Positions 27,510 to 35,750 of a stretch of 64,000 nt of DNA are shown piece by piece (position 1 is the first letter of the stretch; each line of letters begins with the position of its first letter). The DNA is taken from contig NZ_AP019721.1 of the NCBI RefSeq assembly GCF_006742205.1, positions 868,001-932,000 of the forward strand. Direction: 5' to 3'. The notes below the pieces were generated by a model. That model saw only the letters and a program-made list of their open reading frames with translations. It had not been told where the DNA came from and ran no database searches. Origin of the DNA: Staphylococcus epidermidis. Its GTDB lineage: Bacteria > Bacillota > Bacilli > Staphylococcales > Staphylococcaceae. Made by a program: the position numbers and the translations under genes.

Positions 27510-28423
27510 TGAACGCGATAGAACTTAAAGATGTTAATTATCGATCTAACGCATTTCAATTGCAAGATGTCTCCTTCAATGTTCCTAAAGGATATGTTAC
27601 AGGTTTTATAGGTGGAAATGGTGCGGGGAAAACTACAATAATACGATTAATTATGGATTTAATTCAATCTGAAAGTGGTACAATCTCTGTTTTTGAGAAA
27701 GATATAAAAATTCATCCTCGTGAAATAAAAAATAAAATTGGATTTGTGTATTCTGAGATTTATTTTAATCAAAAATGGACAGTAAAAAAATTAGAAAATA
27801 TCATTGCCCCTTTTTATGATCGTTGGGATCATGAAATATTTATAAAGTATTTAAAAATTTTTCAGCTGCCATATAAAAATAAAATAAAAACTTTCTCAAC
27901 CGGTATGAAAATGAAACTATCGTTAGCAATTGCATTCAGTCATCATGCAGAATTATTTATCTTAGATGAACCAACTTCAGGGTTAGACCCATTAATAAGA
28001 AATGAATTACTTGAAATTATTCAACAAGAATTGATAGATGAAAATAAAACAGTTTTCTTTTCAACACATATTATTTCTGATTTGGAAAAAATTGCAGATT
28101 ATATCGTTTTTCTCAGTGAGGGTGAAATCATATTCAATGAGTCTAGGGATAAACTATCGCAAAAATACAAAATTGTTAGTGGTTCTAATGAAGACTTAGA
28201 TGAAGAGTTGGACGAACTTTTGATTTACAAAGAAAGTAAGCAAACAGGCTATATTGGTTTAACAGAATATTATCAAACATTTAATGAATTGTTTGGTAGT
28301 GGTGTTGAAATAAAAGATGCATCTATAGAACAATTGATGATTTATTTAGAAAAAAGTAAACATAAACGAAATACAAATTCAAAATACAAAGTGAGATTTA
28401 ACTATGAAGCAATTAATGATTAG
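27509..28423 (+). CDS. pmtA: PmtA, ATPase of the phenol-soluble modulin exporter
   Basis: A 304-residue ABC ATPase with Walker A 'GGNGAGKTTIIR' (near 35-46), signature 'FSTGMKMKLSLAIAF', Walker B 'LFILDEPTSGLDP' and the switch His in 'FFSTHII'. A C-terminal extension of about 90 residues is typical of this family. It works with membrane subunit PmtB, and with PmtC/PmtD, to export PSMs (including the delta-toxin encoded at 17.2 kb) and to give immunity to them. It overlaps pmtB by 20 bases. Confidence 0.92.
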   Translation: MNAIELKDVNYRSNAFQLQDVSFNVPKGYVTGFIGGNGAGKTTIIRLIMDLIQSESGTISVFEKDIKIHPREIKNKIGFVYSEIYFNQKWTVKKLENIIAPFYDRWDHEIFIKYLKIFQLPYKNKIKTFSTGMKMKLSLAIAFSHHAELFILDEPTSGLDPLIRNELLEIIQQELIDENKTVFFSTHIISDLEKIADYIVFLSEGEIIFNESRDKLSQKYKIVSGSNEDLDEELDELLIYKESKQTGYIGLTEYYQTFNELFGSGVEIKDASIEQLMIYLEKSKHKRNTNSKYKVRFNYEAIND

Positions 28424-29063
28424 AAACTTAAAATTACGTAGTTGGACACTAATTATTTACGCATTATTGCTTTTATTCTTTCCCATTTATCATTTGTTAA
28501 ATAAAGATACACCACTATATTCAATTATCTCAGGACCAATCGGATTAATACTGACGATGATATGTTTGATAGATATAGGTCATTTATTCAGAGTTAATCG
28601 TAGATTAGGTGGTTCATCTTCATATTATTTCTTTTATAGTTTGCCTGTATCACAGAGAGATTTGCTTAACGCTAATTACATGACATGCATTTTATTAACT
28701 TTTATAGGTGCGCTTATCATTAGTTTATATGGATACAACACAAGCACAATAAAAACAGATTCGATTTATTTTTCGACGACTTTTTCATTCATAGTAGGGA
28801 ATTTCTTTTCTATACCTATAGCGTTTAGTAAGAGTACTGAACGTAAAGATCGAGATATTCCATATATAGCTTATATTGTAGGAATTATGGTGGTTCTGCC
28901 ATTTACTTTATCGGTCATTTTTATCTTAATCAATTATCTTACACACAATGATAGCCATATCCCAATGATATACTCATATTTCTTAAATTATGGTCTATTA
29001 GTTGTAAGTAGCATTTTCTTAGTCATTAATTATTTGATTCAAATTAAAAAAATAAAGTATTAA
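28404..29063 (+). CDS. pmtB: PmtB, membrane subunit of the PSM exporter
   Basis: A 219-residue protein with six hydrophobic segments, starting MKQLMIRNLKLRSWTLI and including 'YSIISGPIGLILTMICLIDIG' and the loop 'SSYYFFYSLPVSQRDLLNANY', typical of ABC-2 type permeases. It overlaps pmtA and is followed after 17 bp by pmtC. The role follows from the operon. Confidence 0.9.
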   Translation: MKQLMIRNLKLRSWTLIIYALLLLFFPIYHLLNKDTPLYSIISGPIGLILTMICLIDIGHLFRVNRRLGGSSSYYFFYSLPVSQRDLLNANYMTCILLTFIGALIISLYGYNTSTIKTDSIYFSTTFSFIVGNFFSIPIAFSKSTERKDRDIPYIAYIVGIMVVLPFTLSVIFILINYLTHNDSHIPMIYSYFLNYGLLVVSSIFLVINYLIQIKKIKY

Positions 29064-29080
29064 CATTTTTAAGGAGGTCT

Positions 29081-29956
29081 ATGATGAAATTACAACATAT
29101 TACCAAAAAATATGGTCAAAATACTGTTTTAGACGATATAGATTTTGATTTCGGCGAGAGTCAAATCGTTGGTCTTATCGGTAAAAATGGAGTTGGTAAA
29201 ACAACTTTGATGAAGGTCATGAATAATAACATCATTAACTATCAAGGGAAAGTCGACATGCCTAAAAGTGAGAATGTTGGTTATTTAATTGAGCATCCTA
29301 AGTTATATGGAAACAAGACAGGTTTATTTAATTTAAAATTATTTGCACAAGTATTAGGCGATGGTTTCGATAAGGAATATGCAAATCATATTATTGAAGC
29401 TTTTGGAATGAAACCATATATCAAGAAAAAAGTTAACAAATATTCAATGGGAATGAAACAAAAATTATCAATTGCAGTTTCATTAATGAATAAACCTAAA
29501 TACTTAATTTTAGATGAACCTACAAATGGTATGGATCCAGATGGTTCGATAGATGTATTAAAGACAATTCAATCACTTGTTCAACAATTAGAAATGAAAA
29601 TATTAATCTCAAGTCATAAATTAGAAGACATTGAATTGATTTGTGATAGAGCAGTATTTCTTAGAGATGGTAAGTTCGTTCAAGATGTAGATATGAAAGA
29701 TGGGGGACCAGAGGATAGTACTATTCTTACTTTACAAAAAGATGACTTTAATAAAGCTTTAGATTCTCTTTCTGAAAACTTTAAAGTACAGCAGTCTCAA
29801 AAAGAATCGGGAGAAATTATCATTAAAGCTCAAAATGATTATAGAGAGTTACTTAAATCGTTATCCCAACTAGATATTTATCCAAAATATATTGAAACAC
29901 GTAAAAGTTCACTACGTGATACTTACTTTAATATTAATCAAAGAGGTGATAAATAA
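29081..29956 (+). CDS. pmtC: PmtC, second ATPase of the PSM exporter
   Basis: A 291-residue ABC ATPase with Walker A 'GKNGVGKTTLMK', signature 'YSMGMKQKLSIAVSL', Walker B 'YLILDEPTNGMDP' and His switch 'ISSHKLEDIE'. AAGGAGGTC precedes two adjacent ATGs (29081 and 29084); spacing fits either. The stop overlaps the pmtD ATG (TAATG-type junction at 29954-29958). Confidence 0.92.
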   Translation: MMKLQHITKKYGQNTVLDDIDFDFGESQIVGLIGKNGVGKTTLMKVMNNNIINYQGKVDMPKSENVGYLIEHPKLYGNKTGLFNLKLFAQVLGDGFDKEYANHIIEAFGMKPYIKKKVNKYSMGMKQKLSIAVSLMNKPKYLILDEPTNGMDPDGSIDVLKTIQSLVQQLEMKILISSHKLEDIELICDRAVFLRDGKFVQDVDMKDGGPEDSTILTLQKDDFNKALDSLSENFKVQQSQKESGEIIIKAQNDYRELLKSLSQLDIYPKYIETRKSSLRDTYFNINQRGDK

Positions 29957-30687
29957 TGAAGAGCTTACAATTAGTCAAATATGATTTAATTAGTATACTT
30001 AAAAGTCCGTATACTTATTTAGCATTTATACTTGTAATTGGAATGACGGTATTCCAAGCTAGCATGATGGCAAATTATAGTTCTGCACATAAAGTTAATA
30101 TAGATATGGTTTTTAATTTAGCTAATTGGCTTTTCTTGTTTGCTGGTCTTTTATTCATTATAAAAACAATAACAAGAGATTACTCACAAGGTACTATACA
30201 ATTGTTTATGAGCAGAATAACTAGCAGAATGGGCTATATCATTACTAAAACAGTATCTATTGTATTAATTTCATTCTTATTTACAATTATTCACTACTTG
30301 GTAATAATTATTATACAATCTACAACTAAAAGTGAAAAAATGGATGGAGATAGATTTTTAAATAATATTTGGTTTTACCTTATTTTCTTTTTATTCTTTG
30401 GATTATTCTTATTACTAATCACTTTAATAGTAGAAAAACCTGCTGTCATATTTACTCTAGGTATTTTCTTAATACTCATCGTTCCGTTTATTCAGCCATT
30501 TATTCCAATGATTCCGAATATTGGCGATGATATTCAGGATTCATTTAAATATATACCATTTACGTATTTAACTGAAAAAATGACTGGTGAGATTAAATTC
30601 TCTAATTGGCAATGGTTTATCTCTATTGCATCAATAGTGGTCTTATTTATTGCAAATATGTTATATGCATCAAAGAGGGATATTTAA
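29956..30687 (+). CDS. pmtD: PmtD, second membrane subunit of the PSM exporter
   Basis: A 243-residue ABC-2-type permease with six hydrophobic segments. The cytoplasmic loop 'IKTITRDYSQGTIQLFMSRITSRMGY' is a hallmark of the class. It is the last gene of the pmtRABCD operon, and a hairpin follows at 30778-30812. Confidence 0.92.
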   Translation: MKSLQLVKYDLISILKSPYTYLAFILVIGMTVFQASMMANYSSAHKVNIDMVFNLANWLFLFAGLLFIIKTITRDYSQGTIQLFMSRITSRMGYIITKTVSIVLISFLFTIIHYLVIIIIQSTTKSEKMDGDRFLNNIWFYLIFFLFFGLFLLLITLIVEKPAVIFTLGIFLILIVPFIQPFIPMIPNIGDDIQDSFKYIPFTYLTEKMTGEIKFSNWQWFISIASIVVLFIANMLYASKRDI

Positions 30688-30777
30688 ATAGTAAAATGTG
30701 GAGAAGTTAGTTAAGTGATTTAAACATATAAAAATTGTTTAGTCATTAACTAAAATTTATGAGGCGTATTTTATAGG

Positions 30778-30812
30778 GTGGGACGTAGAATTCATGATGA
30801 GTTCTGTCCCAC
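30778..30812. terminator. Hairpin after pmtD
   Basis: GTGGGAC and GTCCCAC close a stem with an inner AGAATTCAT/ATGAGTTCT pairing, then TCGTTTTATTTAT. It separates the convergent pmtD and thioredoxin-like genes. Confidence 0.75.
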
Positions 30813-30817
30813 TCGTT

Positions 30818-31309
30818 TTATTTATATAAAAGTTGATTAATTATTGAGTAAAAATCAAAATTAGGATGGGTTTTATCTGGCAATTTATTACTTCTAATTT
30901 TATTGACAAAATTTTGTACTTCTTTTGCTCTTGGTCTCCAAACTGTCAATTGTTCGAATGAATCGTTCATGAAGACAAAGATAGGGATAGCCCTTGATTT
31001 ACCATTTGTTAAATATTGATCAATCAGATGTGTATCATCATCTCTATGAAATACTCTTGCTTTGATGTTCAGAAATTCAATAGTATGCTTTAATATTGGA
31101 ATGTTCATCATGGCATCGCCACACCAATCCTCTTTAATTATAAGCACCTTATAATAATTCGATTCTCTTAATTGATTTAAACGTGCATCATTAAGTGGTA
31201 GGTGGAAGAAATTATAAATGGATAATAAATTGTCTTTACTTTCTTGTATTTTATTAATGAATTCATTGAGTGTTTGACTTTTATTAAAATAAGTTTCTAA
31301 ATTTCTTAT
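30818..31309 (-). CDS. Thioredoxin-family protein with apparent ATA start
   Basis: The frame encodes 163 residues: an N-terminal helical part ('NLETYFNKSQTLNEFINKIQ' and 'FHLPLNDARLNQL'), then a thioredoxin fold with 'VLIIKEDWCGDAMMNIPIL', where the usual second cysteine is Ala, and 'IPIFVFMND'. The first ATG/GTG/TTG codons lie within the fold and would remove essential strand 1. The only start position with a ribosome-binding site is an ATA at 31309-31307, 6 bases after AGGGAGGGG. So it either uses a rare AUA start or has lost its ATG. The WCGDx family (Thioredoxin_9-like) has no assigned substrate. Confidence 0.7.
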   Translation of the reverse strand: MRNLETYFNKSQTLNEFINKIQESKDNLLSIYNFFHLPLNDARLNQLRESNYYKVLIIKEDWCGDAMMNIPILKHTIEFLNIKARVFHRDDDTHLIDQYLTNGKSRAIPIFVFMNDSFEQLTVWRPRAKEVQNFVNKIRSNKLPDKTHPNFDFYSIINQLLYK

Positions 31310-31417
31310 ATAAAACCCCTCCCTTGAATAATTTAAAATGTTATATCAATTTTTTGAGTTTAAAGAAATTAAAATAACTTAATATATGTATATTAAATAA
31401 TGTGACTATCTTGTTAG

Positions 31418-31963
31418 ATGAAACTACATTGTGCATATGCTATATTAATTAGAACAAGAGTGAAAGTGGTGACTCAGGTGCGAATTCAAAATAGATGGTT
31501 AATATTCGCTATTTTTTTAACTGGAGCTATTTCTTTATTGATAGGTTTGACTTATTACAAAAGTATAAAATCTGTGGATTTATCTGGTTACAGTGTGAAT
31601 CAAATTAGTTTAAATCATGGTTTTAATCAAAAAGGATTTGTGGTTAATAAGAAAATTAAATTAGATAGATATACCTTTTACAATGATAAAAATCATAAAG
31701 ATTTTACAGTAAAAGTAAAAAATAAAACGCATAAGGTTAAAGGCATGGTTTTAGTCAAAGATGATAAAGTTGAAACAAATTTTGGTATTAAAATGGGTGA
31801 CCCAATTGATAAAGTCATCAATAAATTGGGAGAAAACTACAAGATTAATAAAGTAGGGAAAAATTATCACTCAATGACTTATGTAGACCGTTTTAATAAA
31901 TTAAAATTAAACATTTTATATAAAGATAACATTGTTAAAAGAATTGAGTTCTTTAGTAAATAA
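31418..31963 (+). CDS. Membrane-anchored extracytoplasmic protein, unknown
   Basis: Up to 181 residues. The first ATG (31418) lacks a ribosome-binding site; GTG 31469 or GTG 31478 just before 'RIQNRWLIFAIFLTGAISLLIGL' is more likely the start. One membrane helix is followed by an extracytoplasmic domain with 'GIKMGDPIDKVINKLGENYKI', a BLIP/SmpA-like turn pattern in which a GxxxxDVxxxLG helix is followed by strands. It precedes the DUF1700-like gene by 52 bp and may belong to the same operon. Confidence 0.65.
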   Translation: MKLHCAYAILIRTRVKVVTQVRIQNRWLIFAIFLTGAISLLIGLTYYKSIKSVDLSGYSVNQISLNHGFNQKGFVVNKKIKLDRYTFYNDKNHKDFTVKVKNKTHKVKGMVLVKDDKVETNFGIKMGDPIDKVINKLGENYKINKVGKNYHSMTYVDRFNKLKLNILYKDNIVKRIEFFSK

Positions 31964-32015
31964 TAATCAAAAAGTATTAGATATTTTTTAGTTCAGATTG
32001 AGAGCGTGCGTAAAT

Positions 32016-32573
32016 ATGGATAAAATAACCTTCTTAAATGAATTAGAATTAGCTTTAGATGATTTACCTAGAGAAGAAAAAGATAGTATTATGCACAAGT
32101 ATGAAAACTTGTTCTATGAAGAAGAATTGAAAGGGATTAGTGAATCACAAATTATAAAAAAGTTAAATGATCCTTATCATATTTCCAAAGAAGTAAAAGC
32201 TAGAAGTGCTATTCATTATGCTAGTTACAAACCAACCTTAGCAAACATAGTAAGAGCAATACTAGCATCGTTAAGTCTTGGTATTTTGTCGTTATTTATT
32301 ATTTTAATACCGGTTGTTATCATTGCATTACTTATTCTATTCTGTTTCCTTATTTCTATTTGTTTTATCTTTGCACCATTTGTTTTATTATTTTATTCAG
32401 TATTACATGGTTTCGAAAATGCTATAAGCAATGTGTTTTTTTCAATTTCTTTTACAGGTTTAGGAATTATGTTTATTGTTATTACTTTGAAAATTGGTGA
32501 AATAATTCATAAACTTATTTTGAAATATCTTCTTTGGTATATAAAAACTGTTAAAGGAAGCGTTAAAGAATGA
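32016..32573 (+). CDS. DUF1700-family membrane protein
   Basis: A 185-residue protein. The N-terminal helical segment 'MDKITFLNELELALDDLPREEKDSIMHKYENLFYEE' and 'IIKKLNDPYHISKEV' is the DUF1700 signature, followed by three or four membrane helices. GAGAG precedes ATG 32016. In many Firmicutes this family is paired with a PadR regulator and a DUF4097 protein; here the DUF4097 partner follows with an ATGA overlap, but no PadR gene is adjacent. Function unknown. Confidence 0.8.
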   Translation: MDKITFLNELELALDDLPREEKDSIMHKYENLFYEEELKGISESQIIKKLNDPYHISKEVKARSAIHYASYKPTLANIVRAILASLSLGILSLFIILIPVVIIALLILFCFLISICFIFAPFVLLFYSVLHGFENAISNVFFSISFTGLGIMFIVITLKIGEIIHKLILKYLLWYIKTVKGSVKE

Positions 32574-33406
32574 AAAAGCTTTTTATTAGTGGTTTAATCA
32601 TATTTATTATTTTCTTTGCTAGTGGTGCTATGACTTGGTTTACTATAGATAAAAATAAATACGATAATCGACATTATACCAAAACAATAAATAGCAAAAT
32701 TGAACATTTATCTATAAGTACAGTAACAACCAATGTTAATGTAATTTCTGGAAAAAAATTAGCTGTTTATTTTACTGGAGATAATAAAATAAATGTTACA
32801 AAAAATAATAAAAGGTTAAGTATTAAAGAAAAACGTGCAGTAGATAGAGGATATGGATTAAATTTTAATCCATTTCACTCAAACAATAGAAAGTTAACAA
32901 TTGTTGTACCAGAAAAAGACCTTAAATCTCTTAATATTCAATCGTTATTGGGAGAAATTGATTTAAATCAAGTGAATTTGAAACATGTTTCATTGGAAAC
33001 AGATAGAATTATACAACTTAAACGATCTGAACTCAATCAGGTAAACATCGAATCTTCTAAAGCAAATTTTTATATTACAGACTGTTTAATCAGGGAAGGT
33101 CGTATGAAGCTTGATAAGGGTATAACTCATGTTAAAAATAGTACATTAAGTGATACTGTTTTCTTGGTTAATAGAGGAGATATTTCTATGACGGACATGA
33201 AATCTAACAATGATATAAAAGCTTCTACACAAAGAGGTAATATTAATTATCATTTTGGCGAAAAACCTAAAAACACTTTGCTTAAACTTCATCCTGGTCA
33301 TGGAAATAAAGAAATTAAAAATCGATATTTCGATAAAGGAAAAGTGGGAAATAGCGATAATATATTGGAATTTTACACTGTAGATGGCGATATTAAAATT
33401 GAATAA
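32570..33406 (+). CDS. DUF4097-family beta-repeat adhesin-like protein
   Basis: A 278-residue protein: an N-terminal membrane anchor (LFISGLIIFIIFFASGAM), then a long run of short beta strands ('LSISTVTTNVNVISG', 'LTIVVPEKDLKSLNIQSLLGEIDLNQVNL', 'TQRGNINYHFGEKP', 'DNILEFYTVDGDIKIE') characteristic of DUF4097 beta-solenoids. It starts inside the DUF1700 stop codon, so the two are translationally coupled. The pair is probably an envelope-stress or surface module; this is inference from the family. Confidence 0.8.
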   Translation: MKKLFISGLIIFIIFFASGAMTWFTIDKNKYDNRHYTKTINSKIEHLSISTVTTNVNVISGKKLAVYFTGDNKINVTKNNKRLSIKEKRAVDRGYGLNFNPFHSNNRKLTIVVPEKDLKSLNIQSLLGEIDLNQVNLKHVSLETDRIIQLKRSELNQVNIESSKANFYITDCLIREGRMKLDKGITHVKNSTLSDTVFLVNRGDISMTDMKSNNDIKASTQRGNINYHFGEKPKNTLLKLHPGHGNKEIKNRYFDKGKVGNSDNILEFYTVDGDIKIE

Positions 33407-33418
33407 ATAATATAAATT

Positions 33419-33453
33419 ATTCGACCCTTTGATTTATCAAGATAGGGTCGAAT
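33419..33453. terminator. Bidirectional terminator
   Basis: ATTCGACCCT and AGGGTCGAAT around a 15-base loop, followed by TTTTTAAT. It lies between the convergent DUF4097 and C45-like genes. Confidence 0.85.
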
Positions 33454-33459
33454 TTTTAA

Positions 33460-34500
33460 TTAGTATGTGGCAAAAGTTAATGGTGTATCTATTTCGCCTT
33501 CAAAGTAATTTATATTCAATTTCTTTCCTTTTAACCAATTAGAAAAATTGATTGAGGTTGGATGACTGTTTTGACCTAATGCCATCCATGATATTAATGA
33601 ATTAGGTTCATATAGTGAAGTATGAATTGTACCAGACCAACTTTTAAATAGGTTGCTATAGATTTCGTATTGCGGGTCGTTAAATAATTTGAATGCGATA
33701 TCTTTGTTTGTAGAAGGAGTTGTTTTATTTATTACACGATTTAAGCGTTCTTTAGATTCTCTTGTATAGTTTCTATTTTCATGGGTAAGCAATTCAAAAT
33801 GATTTGTGCATATATGTTCATACCTTACATCTATTGATCGAGGTGTAACTTCGACAATGGCATAATTCGAATGTCTATCCATTAGTATATAACTGAATGA
33901 ACTACGATGCGGTACTTCCTTTAAAAATTTGATTGCTTCAGTTACATTTTTGCAATTTTCAAGTATTAGCCGACCAACCATGTAACATACAAATCCATTT
34001 GCAGGCTTTTTACGATGCATAAAATTATATGCCATAACTAAACCATACTCGTTCATACCATCCATTCTACCAGTCACTCTTGAAGTCGGTCCTATTTGAG
34101 ATAATCCCCCGTCATTAGGTTGAAATAATAAGTATCTACCATCATATGTTGCAGGATGATAATCATAATTTCGGACTAAAAAATCACGACCTTTATATAC
34201 TGTGCAACCACTGTCCTTTAAATCAGTAAATCGATAATGGCCAAAATTTAAAATCATTTGTTTTGTAGGTAGATTCAATACATCTTGCATACCAATTATT
34301 TCTTCCCAAATCTGTGGCGAATAGATTTGAAATATATCATAGGTTTCCTTGACATCAATATCAAAACGTGGAATTCTCTTTCGCCATTCTTTATTTCGAT
34401 TTTTTAATAAAGGAGTGGTTTGTAACCAAAGAGCAGTCTTTACTCCTAAATCATAGTGAGAACCACGATGAGTCATTATATCAGAACGTACTTTTTGCAT
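33460..34500 (-). CDS. C45/linear-amide C-N hydrolase family protein
   Basis: A 346-residue Ntn-hydrolase-like protein. The segment 'DSGCTVYKGRDFLVRNYDYHP' (near 96-116) carries the candidate nucleophilic cysteine with the following R/N-D motif of acyl-CoA:6-APA acyltransferase (C45) and choloylglycine-hydrolase relatives. 'GRMDGMNEYGLVMAYNF' supports the same fold. In C45 enzymes the cysteine is exposed by self-cleavage. The substrate is unknown; penicillin or bile-salt hydrolysis should not be assumed. Confidence 0.75.
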   Translation of the reverse strand: MQKVRSDIMTHRGSHYDLGVKTALWLQTTPLLKNRNKEWRKRIPRFDIDVKETYDIFQIYSPQIWEEIIGMQDVLNLPTKQMILNFGHYRFTDLKDSGCTVYKGRDFLVRNYDYHPATYDGRYLLFQPNDGGLSQIGPTSRVTGRMDGMNEYGLVMAYNFMHRKKPANGFVCYMVGRLILENCKNVTEAIKFLKEVPHRSSFSYILMDRHSNYAIVEVTPRSIDVRYEHICTNHFELLTHENRNYTRESKERLNRVINKTTPSTNKDIAFKLFNDPQYEIYSNLFKSWSGTIHTSLYEPNSLISWMALGQNSHPTSINFSNWLKGKKLNINYFEGEIDTPLTFATY

Positions 34501-34881
34501 TTTATAATCTCTCCTTATATTTTTACTTCAATGTAATATAAAAGTAACTTATTATTAATTGAACTTGATTTGCGTAAATCATACAATCTAAATTAAGATA
34601 ATGACATTATCTCAATAGGAGTGATCATTCTGAATATTGATAATTACAAAGTAATCACTGATAAATTAAAATCTTGGTTGCTAAGTTAATCTGTGTGTGT
34701 ACCATGATTAAAGAAATCATTTAATTGTTTCATTTTAAGCATCTTTAGTTGATATATTATCATAATTTATATTCATATTTAGAATAATTACCTGTAAAAA
34801 GGGTATATATTTAATGATAAAGTTAAGTATGTTATCATTATGAAATGTAGCTATGCATATTAATTATAGAGGTGAAAACTA
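34501..34881. other. Gene-free interval between two small transcription units
   Basis: AT-rich and without an ORF of note; short frames around 34620-34690 lack a credible gene structure. It contains the upstream region of the C45-like gene on the left and the promoter of the 56-residue membrane protein on the right. Confidence 0.35.
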
Positions 34882-35052
34882 ATGTGGAACTTTATTAAAG
34901 GGTTATTCAAATTTGTCTTTAGTTTATTAGCTATTACTACAGTAGTAGTAGGCATCGGTGTAGTTGCCTTTGCTTATATTTTTAGAAAAGACTTTGAAGA
35001 TATCGAAAGAAAAACGAAAGAAATCGTTTCTGATATCGAAAACAACAATTAA
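34882..35052 (+). CDS. Small membrane protein, unknown
   Basis: A 56-residue protein with GAGGTG 9 bases before its ATG. A Trp/Phe/Lys-rich start (MWNFIKGLFKF) is followed by one 20-residue membrane helix ('LLAITTVVVGIGVVAFAYIF') and a charged cytoplasmic tail ('RKDFEDIERKTKEIVSDIEN') likely to be a coiled coil. A strong terminator at 35069-35105 confirms a short transcription unit. I do not recognise it. Confidence 0.75.
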   Translation: MWNFIKGLFKFVFSLLAITTVVVGIGVVAFAYIFRKDFEDIERKTKEIVSDIENNN

Positions 35053-35068
35053 TTTATAATAATTTAGG

Positions 35069-35105
35069 AATAAGCCTGTACATCATTGAGATGTGTAGGC
35101 TTATT
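35069..35105 (+). terminator. Terminator of the small membrane protein gene
   Basis: AATAAGCCTGTACATC and GATGTGTAGGCTTATT pair with one mismatch around a 5-base loop and are followed by TTTTATTAG. Confidence 0.88.
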
Positions 35106-35265
35106 TTTATTAGTTGATTTTACCAATTATCAGTCAAAATTAATTATTGAATTCTAAAATTAATAATTAAATGATTTCATTCAGAAAGGCTTTAGATAAC
35201 ACTAAGTATGTTGGTGGTTATATAAGTGTAAAATGAGAAATTCATAATAAATTCTCTTGTACTCT

Positions 35266-35568
35266 TTATATAAAAGAAATATCTATAATATCTAAAAATG
35301 AAACTTTATGACGTTCTCTTGAATGAGGAGCAGTACCTTCAATCTCATAATTTATTGAATCAATCCGATGTACAATGAGCTCTATAAAATTAATATATCC
35401 TTCTTCGTAATATTTGATATTGACTGGGCGTGATTGTTGTAGTGCTTCATGTAAATGTATATTTAGTTGCGAAAGTTGGTCGTCTGAAAGCACTGGTCTG
35501 CTCACTTTATTTTGATCTATCATATATTGATAAATTGTTTCAAACTGTTCTGGTAAAGTTGCGAATGG
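35266..35568 (-). pseudogene. yolD-like SOS gene, 3' fragment left of the element
   Basis: The - strand encodes '..PFATLPEQFETIYQYMIDQNKVSRP...DIIDISFI', the C-terminal two thirds of a YolD-like protein. The frame runs into a stop within 6 bases of the element end. The missing N-terminal part lies at 44615-44711 on the same strand, 9 kb away, so the gene was split by insertion. The intact YolD-like protein at 40721-41131 shows the same arrangement ('IKWQAFATLPKQFEILEQIIMNQDKVEKP'). An internal ATG at 35523 could give a truncated product but has no evident promoter. Confidence 0.85.
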
Positions 35569-35750
35569 TTATATATATGTTAAAGAATATAGACTATTTT
35601 GTTTAAAATGAATCATGTTTTAAGAAAAAATAAACAAAGTAAAAATATTAAATAGTCTTTTTTATTATGTGTAATAAGTTTAATATGTAGGATGTAAAAA
35701 GAGTTGAAATAATGTATACTTATACTATTAAATTTAGAAATGAGATTATT

